Positions 8,405 through 17,361 of a DNA stretch of 64,000 nucleotides are shown piece by piece. Positions within the stretch are counted from its first letter, which is position 1, and each line of letters begins with the position of its first letter. Origin of the DNA: Geomicrobium sediminis (lineage in GTDB: Bacteria; Bacillota; Bacilli; Bacillales; Marinococcaceae); NCBI RefSeq assembly GCF_016908595.1, contig NZ_JAFBEC010000001.1, forward strand, positions 434,001-498,000. Reading direction: 5' to 3'. The translations under genes were made by a program, and so were the position numbers. Below the pieces are notes generated by a model. That model had not been told where the DNA came from, searched no databases, and saw only the letters and a program-made list of their open reading frames with translations.

Positions 8405-9112
8405 TTACGCACCAATGTAAGCTTTACGAACTTCATCATTTTGCATTAATTCATCTTGGGTGCCTGAGACGACGATTCTTCCGTTTTCAATGACGTAACC
8501 ACGATCAGCAATACGAAGTGCTGCATTTGCATTTTGCTCAGCCAAAAGCACCGTCGTACCTTCTTTATTAATTTCTTGAATAACATCAAACACTTGCTCT
8601 GTAATGAGTGGCGCTAGGCCTATGGACGGTTCATCGAACAAGACCACTTTCGGTCTCGACATGAGCGCGCGCCCAATTGCAAGCATTTGCTGTTGACCCC
8701 CACTTAATGATCCTGCGTTTTCTTTTGCTTTTTCGCGTAAGATTGGAAACAAGTCATACACATGCTCAAGCATTCGAGCGGTTTCCTTCTTATCTCCACG
8801 AACCGCATACGTTCCCATTCTTAAATTTTCATAGACACTCATTGCGGGAAACAACTTACGACCTTCTGGACAATGGCCAATTCCTTTTTTCACAAGCTTA
8901 CTCGCCGAGCGTCCGCCAATCGATTCTCCATTGAACTCGACCGTACCTTTTACCGGTTTGTTAAGACCACTAATGGTACGGAAAATGGTGCTCTTTCCGG
9001 CACCATTTGCACCGAGCAGTACGACGAGCTCTCCCTTTTCAACCGTTAAAGAGATGTCTGACAGTGCTTCATACATCCCGTAGCGAACCGATACGTCACT
9101 CAGCTTCAGCAT
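8405..9112 (-). CDS. ABC transporter ATP-binding protein, LivF type
   Basis: A 235-residue ATPase starting MLKLSDVSVRYG. It has Walker A GANGAGKST, signature SLSGGQQQML and Walker B VVLFDEPSIGLAP, and has the length of LivF. The start at 9112 follows GGAGGGGG and lies inside the end of the LivG-type gene (17-bp overlap), so the pair is translationally coupled. It energises the two permeases encoded upstream for import of the ligand of the downstream binding lipoprotein. An in-frame extension further upstream is rejected because it would be a basic low-complexity read-through of the LivG gene's 3' end. Confidence 0.92.
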   Translation of the reverse strand: MLKLSDVSVRYGMYEALSDISLTVEKGELVVLLGANGAGKSTIFRTISGLNKPVKGTVEFNGESIGGRSASKLVKKGIGHCPEGRKLFPAMSVYENLRMGTYAVRGDKKETARMLEHVYDLFPILREKAKENAGSLSGGQQQMLAIGRALMSRPKVVLFDEPSIGLAPLITEQVFDVIQEINKEGTTVLLAEQNANAALRIADRGYVIENGRIVVSGTQDELMQNDEVRKAYIGA

Positions 9113-9872
9113 GTTTATCGCCCCCTCCCAAATAAGCTTCAATAACTTCTTCATTCGTTTGGATCTCTTCCGGTGTGCCTTCAGCAATCTTCTTGCCATA
9201 ATTAAGGACAACAATGTGATCCGCAAGCCCCATGATCATTTGCATCTTGTGTTCAATCAGGCAAACGGTTAACCCACGGTCGATCATTTTACGAATGAGG
9301 GCTGCTAAGTTCTCAGTTTCATCAGGGTTAATGCCCGCAGCCGGCTCATCTAAAAAGACAATTTCAGGGTCAGTAGCAAGTGCTAATGCAAAGGCCACAC
9401 GTTTCTTAGCTTCTTGTGAAATGTCTTGAACGAGCCGATGTGCCTCATGCTCTAAGCCAACAAACTCTAGAACTTCAGCTGCTTTTGCTCGTGACGCTTG
9501 TTCCTCGCGGCGCAGGCGCGGAGTACGAAAAACCGCATCAAACACATTCGATTTCGTTCGTAAGCGATGCCCTACAATGACGTTGTCCATCACCGTTGCG
9601 GTTTCAAACAGATTCGTCGTCTGAAACGTTCGCGCAATCCCTAATTTAGCGATGTTAAACGAACGCTTTTTTGTAATATCTTCACCTTTGAAAGTAATCG
9701 AACCTTCACTCGATGGGTGATACCCGCTGATTAGGTTAAACAATGTCGATTTCCCGGCACCGTTAGGACCGATAATTGCAGTGATCTTACCCTTTTCGAT
9801 GCCGATTTCTACATCATTTACAGCAACTAATCCCCCGAATCGCTTCGTAAGTCCTTTCGTTTCGATGAGCAT
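9096..9872 (-). CDS. ABC transporter ATP-binding protein, LivG type
   Basis: A 258-residue ATPase with Walker A GPNGAGKST and Walker B EIVFLDEPAAGINPDET, the latter extended as in LivG. The ABC signature is unusual: where LivG proteins usually have LSYGQQRR-like sequence, this one has DISQEAKKRVAFALA, lacking the SGG/YGQ core. The paired LivF-type subunit has a standard signature, so one of the two composite ATP sites may be degenerate. Its start immediately follows the stop of the LivM-type gene (TAAATG). It is part of the five-gene transporter block of the sigma-54 operon. Confidence 0.9.
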   Translation of the reverse strand: MLIETKGLTKRFGGLVAVNDVEIGIEKGKITAIIGPNGAGKSTLFNLISGYHPSSEGSITFKGEDITKKRSFNIAKLGIARTFQTTNLFETATVMDNVIVGHRLRTKSNVFDAVFRTPRLRREEQASRAKAAEVLEFVGLEHEAHRLVQDISQEAKKRVAFALALATDPEIVFLDEPAAGINPDETENLAALIRKMIDRGLTVCLIEHKMQMIMGLADHIVVLNYGKKIAEGTPEEIQTNEEVIEAYLGGGDKHAEAE

Positions 9873-10868
9873 TTAATCTCCCCCCTCGTACGTTGACCCT
9901 TGATCAACCGATCGTTGCTTTTTCTTGTACGCTCGCTTCATTTTCCACATCTGATATCCACCAACAATGCCTCGTGGATAGAAAATAACGAGCAAGACGA
10001 GCAACGGTCCGAAAATGATCATTCTAAAGTCTTCCATAAATTGTAAAGATTGCGTCAAAATAACGATGAGTAGTGTTCCAACTACTGGACCGAACAACGT
10101 TCCGAATCCACCAACAATGGCGTACATAAGGAAATCAAATGTCATCATCGTGTACGAGATATCAGGACCGATAAACCGAACGAACGATGCATATAATGCA
10201 CCTGCTAAACCTGCTAGAAACGTAGAAATCACAAATGAAATCAATTTCTGTTTCATCGTGTTAATCCCAATCGTTTGCGCAAGCTCCTCACTATTGCGAA
10301 TTGCCACGTACGTTCTACCGACAATCGACTCCGTCAAGAACTTCATGAAGATCACGGTTAACACTAAGAACACGAGTATTAAATAATAGTTTGAGATTCC
10401 TGTATCAAACGTAATTGGACCAATCGCAGCTGGGCTCTCAATACCGATCAATCCGCGAACCCCTCCGGTTAATGCGTCCCATTCATAGATAATGAGATAA
10501 ATAATGTAACCGACACAGAGCGTATAGATGGCAAAGAAATGCTCCTTCGTTCGAAGCGCAATAAGTCCAACGAGTGTTCCGATTACTGTTGTAATAACAA
10601 GAGCTAAAACAAAGGCGAGCCAGTAAGGAACGTTCGCATCGACTGTGAGCAAACCGAGCGCATACGCACCAATTGCAAAGAAACCTGCATGAGCGAGTGA
10701 TAATTGCCCCGTATACCCACCAACTAAGTTCATCCCATAGACTGCGATGGCATAAATGAACGCGAGTGTGACAACGTAAATGTAATACTGGTTATCTGTG
10801 AATAGCGGAAACAAGAGTGCAACGAGTAAAAAGATGAGCGGCATTCGCATTTTCTTCAATCCTTGCAT
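9873..10868 (-). CDS. ABC transporter permease, LivM type
   Basis: A 331-residue polytopic membrane protein with the LivM features YGMNLVGGYTGQLSLAHAGFFAIGAYA and the cytoplasmic coupling segment GRTYVAIRNSEELAQTIGI, which contacts the ATPases. Around nine or ten hydrophobic segments are visible, ending in a basic tail. Its ATG directly follows the LivH-type stop codon (TAGATG). It would form the heterodimeric pore with the upstream permease for high-affinity uptake of the operon's substrate. Confidence 0.92.
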   Translation of the reverse strand: MQGLKKMRMPLIFLLVALLFPLFTDNQYYIYVVTLAFIYAIAVYGMNLVGGYTGQLSLAHAGFFAIGAYALGLLTVDANVPYWLAFVLALVITTVIGTLVGLIALRTKEHFFAIYTLCVGYIIYLIIYEWDALTGGVRGLIGIESPAAIGPITFDTGISNYYLILVFLVLTVIFMKFLTESIVGRTYVAIRNSEELAQTIGINTMKQKLISFVISTFLAGLAGALYASFVRFIGPDISYTMMTFDFLMYAIVGGFGTLFGPVVGTLLIVILTQSLQFMEDFRMIIFGPLLVLLVIFYPRGIVGGYQMWKMKRAYKKKQRSVDQGSTYEGGD

Positions 10869-11735
10869 CTAATGCGCCCCCTTCTGTGCAAACAACCCTT
10901 GTGGCTTCATCGTTAAGATCACAACGAGCAGCACAAATGCAATTAAGTCGCTATATGCAGCTGAGATAAAGGTTGCTCCTAAGCTCTCTGTTAAGCCGAG
11001 AATATAGCCTCCAATGATGGCACCTGGTACACTTCCCATCCCCCCAATAATAATGATGACAAATGCTTTTAAGATGACGAGATGTCCCATACCTGGATAG
11101 ACGAGGTTAATTGGTGATGCAATTGAAGCCGCAATGGCAGCTAACGCACCGGATACGAAGAACGTAAGCATCGCCACTTTGTTCGCGTTGACCCCGACAA
11201 GAAAAGCTCCTTCTCGGTTTTGCGACATCGCAACGATTGCAGCACCGACCATTGTTTTCTTTAAGAAAAGTTGTAGCAAAATCATTACGACAACAGCTGC
11301 AACGATAATCATAATTCGTTGCCACGTAACCGTAATACCAAGAAATGAAACTGTGTCTGCAAATGGTGTTGGCATCGCTCGATAATCTGCACCCCAGACG
11401 AGTTGAACGAGCGTTTCAAGAAAGAGTAGAATTCCTATTGCAGCAATTTTGTCATGAATCGGCGGTGCATGACGGAGTGGATTAAATACGAGACGCTCCA
11501 TCACCATCGCCAAAGATCCAACAACGACTATGGAGATCGCAATTCCGATAAAATACGGAACCCCCATAAGCGCCATTGACATAAGCGTAATGTAACCCCC
11601 AACCATATACAGGGCACCGTGAGCAAAGTTCGGAATATGAAGAATTCCATATACGAGCGTTAAACCAAGTGCCACCAAACTGTAAACGCTTCCAACCGTT
11701 AACCCATTAAACAGTTGCTGCAATAAAACATCCAT
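10869..11735 (-). CDS. ABC transporter permease, LivH type
   Basis: A 288-residue membrane protein with LivH hallmarks: LFNGLTVGSVYSLVALGLTLVYG-type start and the coupling helix VGAAIVAMSQNREGAFLVGVN. Eight or so hydrophobic helices are present. It begins 12 bp after the acyl-CoA ligase stop codon and is followed without a gap by the LivM-type gene. Together these define an uptake system co-transcribed with the enzyme that would activate its cargo to a CoA ester. Confidence 0.92.
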   Translation of the reverse strand: MDVLLQQLFNGLTVGSVYSLVALGLTLVYGILHIPNFAHGALYMVGGYITLMSMALMGVPYFIGIAISIVVVGSLAMVMERLVFNPLRHAPPIHDKIAAIGILLFLETLVQLVWGADYRAMPTPFADTVSFLGITVTWQRIMIIVAAVVVMILLQLFLKKTMVGAAIVAMSQNREGAFLVGVNANKVAMLTFFVSGALAAIAASIASPINLVYPGMGHLVILKAFVIIIIGGMGSVPGAIIGGYILGLTESLGATFISAAYSDLIAFVLLVVILTMKPQGLFAQKGAH

Positions 11736-11747
11736 TCCCCCACCCCT

Positions 11748-13319
11748 TTATTTAGACTTTTCGGACGTAATCAATTCACGCTTCAAAATCTTTCCTACCG
11801 CTGTTTTCGGTAGCTCGTCAATAAAAGATATGATCTTTGGTACTTTGTATGCTGCTAACTTTTCTTTACATTCACGTTCTATTTGTTCAGTCGTTAGTTC
11901 TTTTTCCTGAGATTTCACGATAAATGCCTTTACCGTTTCACCGCGATAAGGGTCGGGAACACCAACGACCGCAGCTTCTTCAACACCATCAATTCGGTAT
12001 AAAACATCTTCAACTTCAATTGGATAAACGTTAAATCCACTTGCAATTATGAGCTCTTTTTTGCGTCCGACAATATAGAAATAGCCATCTTCATCTTGCT
12101 TTGCTAAGTCTCCGGTAAATAACCATCCGTCACGAAGCGTCGCAGCTGTTTCATCTGGTAACTTGTAATACCCTTTCATCACTTGGGGACCTTTAACAAC
12201 AAGTTCCCCAACTTCGCCCGTCAGTACTTCGTTTTTACCTGTCGCAACATCGACAACTTTTGACTCCGTATTCGGAATCGGAATGCCGATACTTCCCGGC
12301 TTTTGCACACCATCCACAGGGTTGCGGTGTGTGGTTGGAGAAGCTTCTGAAAGACCATATCCTTCAAGAACAGGTACAGACGACAATCCGAGTAACTTGT
12401 TCATCATTTCAACAGGTAATGGCGCTGATCCACTCGTAAAGTTCATGATTGAAGATAAATCAAATGGACGTTTTTGATAATACTGATACAACGCCAAGTA
12501 CATCGTCGGAACGCCAGGGAAATACGTTGGCTTCATCGTTTCAATCACGTGAACGACCTGCTCCACATCAAAGCGTGGCAATAAAATTAAGTCTCCGCCC
12601 CGGTGGAATGTAAGCACCATTGCACTCGTCATTCCATAGACGTGAAACAACGGAATGACCGTTAGTACACGGCTCGTCGACTCCTCTTCCTCCGTTTCCA
12701 CTTGTGTTGAAGCAGCTTGGAACGTATTAGCTACAATGTTAAAGTGCGTGAGCATAACTCCTTTGGAGCGTCCCGTCGTCCCACCTGTATACTGAATAAT
12801 TGCGACGTCTTGTTTCGGTAAAATGTACTCCGGACCGGTTTCTATGGGGTCTTGTTGTACTAGTTCATCGTAGCGACTAGGTGATGTCAAAGAGACGGGA
12901 ATGATTTCTCTTAGTGATACATCATTTTTAATGGCATCGTATACAGGCATTAAGTCTTCCAAGATAAAAAACACACTCACCTCTGCATCACGAAGAATGT
13001 GCAACAACTCTGGAGGCTTATACATCGGATTGACTTGCACGACTGTTGCTCCTAAGTATAAGACTGCGTAATAACTAATCGGGTATTGCGGACAATTCGG
13101 CAGCATGAGCGCAACATGATCTCCGCGCTTTACTCCTAAGTTTTTTAGGCTTTGAGCAAGGCTTTGAATGCGGTCAAGCATGTCACCATATGAAGTTCTC
13201 GTTTCACCGAACGTCATCGCGACCTTCTGACTATGCTTTGCTACACTTTCATGCAACAATTCAGGCAACGACATCTCAGGTATACTAATTCCTTCATAAC
13301 TAGATGGTTGTTTAACCAA
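11748..13319 (-). CDS. acyl-CoA ligase (AMP-forming, FadD-like)
   Basis: A 523-residue ANL-superfamily adenylating enzyme with P-loop YTGGTTGRSKGVM, the GYGLSEASP motif and the C-terminal hinge/catalytic segment (GRKKELIIASGFNVYPIEVE and KTAVGKILKRE, whose last Lys region adenylates). The preferred start is TTG at 13319, seven bases after AAGGGGG; an ATG seven codons upstream would itself contain that ribosome binding site. It is the first gene of the operon driven by the -24/-12 promoter at 13384-13400 and would convert the imported acid to its CoA thioester for beta-oxidation. Substrate class (medium-chain, branched or aromatic) cannot be told from sequence. Confidence 0.9.
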   Translation of the reverse strand: MVKQPSSYEGISIPEMSLPELLHESVAKHSQKVAMTFGETRTSYGDMLDRIQSLAQSLKNLGVKRGDHVALMLPNCPQYPISYYAVLYLGATVVQVNPMYKPPELLHILRDAEVSVFFILEDLMPVYDAIKNDVSLREIIPVSLTSPSRYDELVQQDPIETGPEYILPKQDVAIIQYTGGTTGRSKGVMLTHFNIVANTFQAASTQVETEEEESTSRVLTVIPLFHVYGMTSAMVLTFHRGGDLILLPRFDVEQVVHVIETMKPTYFPGVPTMYLALYQYYQKRPFDLSSIMNFTSGSAPLPVEMMNKLLGLSSVPVLEGYGLSEASPTTHRNPVDGVQKPGSIGIPIPNTESKVVDVATGKNEVLTGEVGELVVKGPQVMKGYYKLPDETAATLRDGWLFTGDLAKQDEDGYFYIVGRKKELIIASGFNVYPIEVEDVLYRIDGVEEAAVVGVPDPYRGETVKAFIVKSQEKELTTEQIERECKEKLAAYKVPKIISFIDELPKTAVGKILKRELITSEKSK

Positions 13320-13345
13320 ATCTAATCCCCCTTTAATCATTCGAT

Positions 13346-13359
13346 TGTAAGCGCTTTCT
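13346..13359. promoter_or_regulatory. cre-like CcpA box in operon 1 leader
   Basis: TGTAAGCGCTTTCT matches the cre consensus TGWAANCGNTNWCA at 13 of 14 positions. It lies downstream of the predicted start point of the sigma-54 promoter (about +14 to +27) and before the ligase start, a classic roadblock position for carbon catabolite repression. Confidence 0.65.
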
Positions 13360-13383
13360 AAATACTAGTTTGATCATTATATC

Positions 13384-13400
13384 TGCAACTTCTATGCCAA
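13384..13400 (-). promoter_or_regulatory. sigma-54 (-24/-12) promoter of operon 1
   Basis: Minus-strand TTGGCATAGAAGTTGCA has the GG-N10-GC spacing and matches the TGGCAC-N5-TTGCW consensus except one base. Start codon 13319 lies about 55 bp downstream of the predicted start point. A sigma-54 activator gene is immediately upstream. Confidence 0.85.
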
Positions 13401-13441
13401 CTTTGAAGGCTGTTCTGTTAGGCTTTATTCTTTACGTTTAA

Positions 13442-13473
13442 TTCAAAAATGAATTATACAATTCAAGATTGAA
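13442..13473. promoter_or_regulatory. tandem TTCA-N4-TGAA sites, putative activator-binding sequence
   Basis: Two perfect copies, TTCAAAAATGAA (13442-13453) and TTCAAGATTGAA (13462-13473), are spaced 20 bp centre to centre. The proximal centre is about 50 bp upstream of the -24 GG. The same arrangement recurs at the two other -24/-12 promoters in the window, so this is most likely the binding site of the activator encoded at 13505-15088. Confidence 0.7.
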
Positions 13474-13478
13474 CCAAC

Positions 13479-13504
13479 AAAAAAACCCTAACGAATTGTT
13501 AGGG
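13479..13504 (-). terminator. intrinsic terminator of the sigma-54 activator gene
   Basis: On the minus strand CCCTAAC-AATTC-GTTAGGG forms a perfect 7-bp stem followed by seven T. It abuts the activator stop codon and isolates that gene from the operon 1 control region. Confidence 0.9.
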
Positions 13505-15088
13505 TTAATGCACGGTTATTCCGTAGTTCTTCACTTTTCTTGCGACCGTCGCTTGGCTAGAGTTAAGGGCCTTTGCGACGTTATATGTCGTTTTGTACTT
13601 CGCCATCGCCTTTTCTAAAAGATTGCGTTCTGCATCCTCAGCGGCTTTCTTTAGAAGGTTCTCATTCGTTAATTCCTCATCATCAAACTTATTCTGATAA
13701 TCGTTAGGTAGATGCTCAACATCAATGATTGGTTCAGCGACCGTAATCACCAAACGTTGAATTAAGTTTGCTAGCTCACGAATGTTCCCTGGCCATTGAT
13801 GCGTATGCATCCACTGTACAAATTCATCTGAGAATTTCTTTTGCACACGGTACTTTTCACCGTATTGTTTCAAATAGTGGGTTGCAATATAATCAATATC
13901 ATTCGGGCGCTCACGTAGAGGTGGAATCTTAATCGGCAACACATTTAATCGGTAATAAAGGTCTTCTCGGAATTTCGCTTCGCGAACCATCTGCCGTAAG
14001 TTCTGGTTCGTTGCACTAATGATTCGCACGTCCACTTTCTTCGTAACCGTACCACCAATTCGCCTAATTTCACCGTCTTGAAGCACGCGAAGTAATTTCA
14101 CTTGCAACGCACTAGGAAGCTCCCCAACTTCATCAAGAAAGATGACTCCCCGATCTGCGAGTTCGAACATTCCTGGTTTCCCATGGCGCTTCGCACCTGA
14201 AAATGCTCCGTCTTCATACCCGAACAATTCAGATTCTAGCAAATCAAACGGGATTGCGCCGCAGTTTACTTTAATGAATTCACCATGGTTTTTGCGATCA
14301 CTCTTCTCGTACAGTTGATTCGCAATGACGTCTTTCCCTACACCCGTTTCGCCCATTAACAAAACCGAAGCATCGACATTTGCAATCCGACTTACCATTG
14401 AACTAATTTGAACCATTTCAACGTCTTGATGCTCAACGTGACCCGTGCTATCATCACCGGTATCTTTCGTTCGTAGATAGCTTTGGTATTGATAGACAAG
14501 CTCTGTAATGTCACGCAAATTAATGACGACTTGTCTCACTTCATCTCCACTAAAAATAGGGGTTCCCGTCATCATAATTTGTTGGTCGTTCGTTCCACCT
14601 TGGAAGACCGTTACAGGTTTACGAGCTTTAATGACTTGAGCCGTCACCGACTCTTGCAGAAACCCTCTCGTAATGAGACGTTCGGCACTTTTCCCTAGAA
14701 AGTATTCCCTCGGTACCCCTGTGTATCGCTCAACAGCTCCGTTAATCATGACCGTCACGCCAGTCGCATCCGTGACCGATAAGCCGTCATACGAGTGCTC
14801 AATAATCTGATTGATTTGATGAAATTGTTCGTCACGAAACAAGATGAGTGCATGCATGTCCTGTTGATCTTCATAAGGTCTAGCGATCATTCGATAAGAC
14901 GTACCGGGAATAACAACCGGACTATGTTCTTGTTGCTTGGAACGTAAAAACCGTCGCATATCTCTTTGAATATATGTTTCAGCGTGATCCATGACAGAAT
15001 AAAACGCTTTATTTGCCTCTACGATGTCGCCTTCTTCGTTCGTAACGGCAGTCGGAAATGGAAAATGCCCTAGTGATTTCGTCAACAT
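13505..15088 (-). CDS. PAS-containing sigma-54-dependent transcriptional activator
   Basis: A 527-residue enhancer-binding protein. Residues about 1-85 and 90-200 look like two PAS-type sensory regions (DGLSVTDATGVTVMING...YTG in the second). The AAA+ domain (about 220-450) has Walker A GETGVGKD (about 246-253), the sigma-54 contact loop GAFSGA (about 294-299, a variant of GAFTGA), Walker B GVIFLDEVGEL and arginine-finger region. The last 45 residues are a Fis-type helix-turn-helix. No receiver domain is present, so it senses a ligand rather than a phosphorelay. Start ATG 15088 is spaced correctly from GAGGGGG. It lies between two sigma-54 operons and is the obvious candidate to activate all three in the window. 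Confidence 0.92.
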   Translation of the reverse strand: MLTKSLGHFPFPTAVTNEEGDIVEANKAFYSVMDHAETYIQRDMRRFLRSKQQEHSPVVIPGTSYRMIARPYEDQQDMHALILFRDEQFHQINQIIEHSYDGLSVTDATGVTVMINGAVERYTGVPREYFLGKSAERLITRGFLQESVTAQVIKARKPVTVFQGGTNDQQIMMTGTPIFSGDEVRQVVINLRDITELVYQYQSYLRTKDTGDDSTGHVEHQDVEMVQISSMVSRIANVDASVLLMGETGVGKDVIANQLYEKSDRKNHGEFIKVNCGAIPFDLLESELFGYEDGAFSGAKRHGKPGMFELADRGVIFLDEVGELPSALQVKLLRVLQDGEIRRIGGTVTKKVDVRIISATNQNLRQMVREAKFREDLYYRLNVLPIKIPPLRERPNDIDYIATHYLKQYGEKYRVQKKFSDEFVQWMHTHQWPGNIRELANLIQRLVITVAEPIIDVEHLPNDYQNKFDDEELTNENLLKKAAEDAERNLLEKAMAKYKTTYNVAKALNSSQATVARKVKNYGITVH

Positions 15089-15135
15089 CACATGCACCCC
15101 CTCAAAACGTTAGAATTAATAGCAATTTTCTATCT

Positions 15136-15179
15136 ATTATATCATTTCATAATTTGGAAAGAAAGAGAAAACGCTTTCT
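15136..15179 (-). promoter_or_regulatory. activator-gene promoter -10 and overlapping cre-like box
   Basis: Minus-strand TATAAT at 15141-15136 is a good -10 element (the -35 is weak), and AGAAAACGCTTTCT at 15166-15179 matches cre at 12 of 14 positions and abuts the expected -35 region. This predicts that the activator gene itself is repressed by CcpA when preferred sugars are present. Confidence 0.5.
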
Positions 15180-15284
15180 TTGCGCCTTTTCATCGATTCA
15201 GTCGTACTTGATTGACCCAAATATACACTTTTCGTATATATTAACTGCACGGTTATCGAACAACATCGACTGCATACTCTAAAT

Positions 15285-15343
15285 TAAAAAAGCTCCCTCC
15301 AAAGTTCCTACACGTAACGTGTAGACTTTGAAGGGAGCTTTTT
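15285..15343 (-). terminator. terminator of operon 2
   Basis: A long imperfect hairpin with outer arms AAAGCTCCCT/AGGGAGCTTT and an inner perfect CTACACG/CGTGTAG stem, ending in six T on the minus strand, directly after the SDR gene. Confidence 0.9.
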
Positions 15344-15352
15344 GCATCCACT

Positions 15353-16132
15353 TTAGCTAGAGAGCACACCACCATCAAGGACGAGTGTTTGTCCTGTCAT
15401 AAAGGCCGCTGCATCTGATGCTAAATACAACGCAGCACCTTGCATGTCTTGCATTTCCCCTAATCGTTTGAGTGGTACTTTCGCAATCATTTGATCTTTA
15501 ATTGGGGCAATTACATCTTGGGACATCTTCGTCGGGATAAACCCTGGTGCAATACCGTTTACCGTAATCCCATAACGACCCCAATTCACAGCGAAGTCTT
15601 TCGTCATTGTGATCATGCCGCCTTTAGAACTGTTGTAACCAATGGCTTGCATGACATCCGGATTTGATCCACGGAAACCAGCGATTGAAGCGATGTTAAT
15701 AATTCGCCCTTTTGTTCCATCTGCGATCATCCGCTTTCCGACCGCTTGTGTCATGATAAACGTTCCGTTCAAGTTAACGTCTACAACTTTTTTAAACTTA
15801 TCAATCGGCATGTCTTCTGGCGCATACCCACCCCATGACGTGCCACTATTGTTAATAAGAATATCTATTGAACCGAACCGTTGGTGGACTTCTTCGACAA
15901 CGCTTTCAACTTGCTCTTCATTTGTAACATCAAGAGCAAGCGCCATTGCCGTACCGCCTTTCGATTCAATTTTCTCTTTAACAGCAACACAAGCCTCTAC
16001 TTTACGTGAGCAGACGACTACGTTTGCACCAACTTCTGATAGTGCTTCTGCCATTGCTTCGCCAAGGCCACGTCCGCCACCGGTTATAATTGCCGTTTTA
16101 CCTGTTAGATTGAATAGTGAAAGGACACTCAT
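15353..16132 (-). CDS. short-chain dehydrogenase/reductase (SDR)
   Basis: A 259-residue classical SDR with [12 protein letters not shown] cofactor motif, [13 protein letters not shown] serine region and the catalytic YNSSK. A basic residue after the second strand (CSRK) suggests NADP(H) preference. It is the last gene of operon 2 and overlaps the acyl-CoA dehydrogenase by four bases. Together with the APH-type kinase and ACAD10/11-type enzyme upstream it parallels LvaD, the reductase of the Pseudomonas levulinate pathway that makes 4-hydroxyacyl-CoA from 4-oxoacyl-CoA; a simple 3-hydroxyacyl-CoA dehydrogenase role is equally possible. Confidence 0.88.
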   Translation of the reverse strand: MSVLSLFNLTGKTAIITGGGRGLGEAMAEALSEVGANVVVCSRKVEACVAVKEKIESKGGTAMALALDVTNEEQVESVVEEVHQRFGSIDILINNSGTSWGGYAPEDMPIDKFKKVVDVNLNGTFIMTQAVGKRMIADGTKGRIINIASIAGFRGSNPDVMQAIGYNSSKGGMITMTKDFAVNWGRYGITVNGIAPGFIPTKMSQDVIAPIKDQMIAKVPLKRLGEMQDMQGAALYLASDAAAFMTGQTLVLDGGVLSS

Positions 16133-17361
16133 GCTTTTGTCACCTCAACTTCTTTGGGACGATATGGACGAAGTTCTTGTCTTGCGATTGCACGGCGATG
16201 AACTTCATCTGGTCCGTCAGCAAGACGAAGTGTACGAGCATTTGCCCAAGCCTTAGCTAATGGGAAGTCATCACTCACACCTGCACCACCGTACGTCTGA
16301 ATCGCACGATCAATGACTTTTAGTGCCATGTTCGGCGCAACGACCTTAATCATCGCGATTTCTTTCTTCCCTTCTTTATTACCGACAGTATCCATCATGT
16401 GAGCTGCTTTAAGCGTTAGAAGACGCGCTTGCTCAATTTCAATCCGTGAGTCTGCGATCCATTCACCAACAACTCCTTGTTCTGCCAAGGTCTTACCGAA
16501 TGGAGCACGCTCATACGTACGTTCACACATGTATTCAAGCGACCGCTCTGCAAGTCCGATTAAACGCATGCAATGGTGAATACGGCCAGGGCCAAGACGT
16601 CCTTGAGCAATCGCAAACCCTTTGCCTTCTTCCCATAGAACGTTGCTTACTGGTACACGGACGTCATTAAATTCAACTTCCCCATGGCCGTGTGGTGCAT
16701 CGTCGTAACCAAATACCGGTAGGTGACGGTGTACAGTAATACCAGGAGTATCACGTGGAACGAGTACCATTGATTGAGAGGTATGCGTCGGTCCATTCGG
16801 GTCGGTTTTACCCATCACGATGAGAATTTCACAACGTGGATCCATCACACCAGATGTCCACCATTTGCGACCGTTAATCACATACTCATCGCCTTCACGA
16901 ATGATGTGTGTTTCAATGTTAGTCGCATCTGACGACGCAACTGCAGGTTCAGTCATCGCAAACGCAGAACGAATTTCACCATTTAATAACGGCTTAAGCC
17001 AACGCTCTTTATGTTCATCTGTTCCATACCGAACGATCGTCTCCATATTGCCTGTGTCAGGTGCTGCACAGTTAAACACTTCTGGAGCAAGTGGCGTGCG
17101 ACCCATGATTTCACAAAGCGGTGCGTATTCAACGTTTGTAAGGCCCGCACCGAGTTCAGATTCAGGAAGGAATAAGTTCCACAAGCCTTCTGACTTTGCT
17201 TTTTCTTTCATTTCTTCCATAATCGGTGGCGCTGACCAACGCGTTGGAGCTGCGTTTAATTGCTCATAAAAGACTTTTTGATTCGGTACAACATGTTGAT
17301 CTATGAATGCGCTTACATCTCGTTGTAGACGTTTGACTTTATCACTGTATTCGAAGTTCAT
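16129..17361 (-). CDS. acyl-CoA dehydrogenase family protein, ACAD10/11 type
   Basis: A 410-residue flavoprotein with [20 protein letters not shown], the ACAD10/11-type stretch [27 protein letters not shown] and the C-terminal [15 protein letters not shown] motif, in which Asp replaces the usual catalytic Glu. These features match the long-chain-like group that partners APH-type kinases in 4-hydroxyacyl-CoA breakdown (LvaC; mammalian ACAD10/11). Its start overlaps the end of the kinase gene by four bases, supporting joint function. Either this role, or ordinary desaturation of a long or branched acyl-CoA, fits; the kinase partner favours the first. Confidence 0.9.
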   Translation of the reverse strand: MNFEYSDKVKRLQRDVSAFIDQHVVPNQKVFYEQLNAAPTRWSAPPIMEEMKEKAKSEGLWNLFLPESELGAGLTNVEYAPLCEIMGRTPLAPEVFNCAAPDTGNMETIVRYGTDEHKERWLKPLLNGEIRSAFAMTEPAVASSDATNIETHIIREGDEYVINGRKWWTSGVMDPRCEILIVMGKTDPNGPTHTSQSMVLVPRDTPGITVHRHLPVFGYDDAPHGHGEVEFNDVRVPVSNVLWEEGKGFAIAQGRLGPGRIHHCMRLIGLAERSLEYMCERTYERAPFGKTLAEQGVVGEWIADSRIEIEQARLLTLKAAHMMDTVGNKEGKKEIAMIKVVAPNMALKVIDRAIQTYGGAGVSDDFPLAKAWANARTLRLADGPDEVHRRAIARQELRPYRPKEVEVTKA

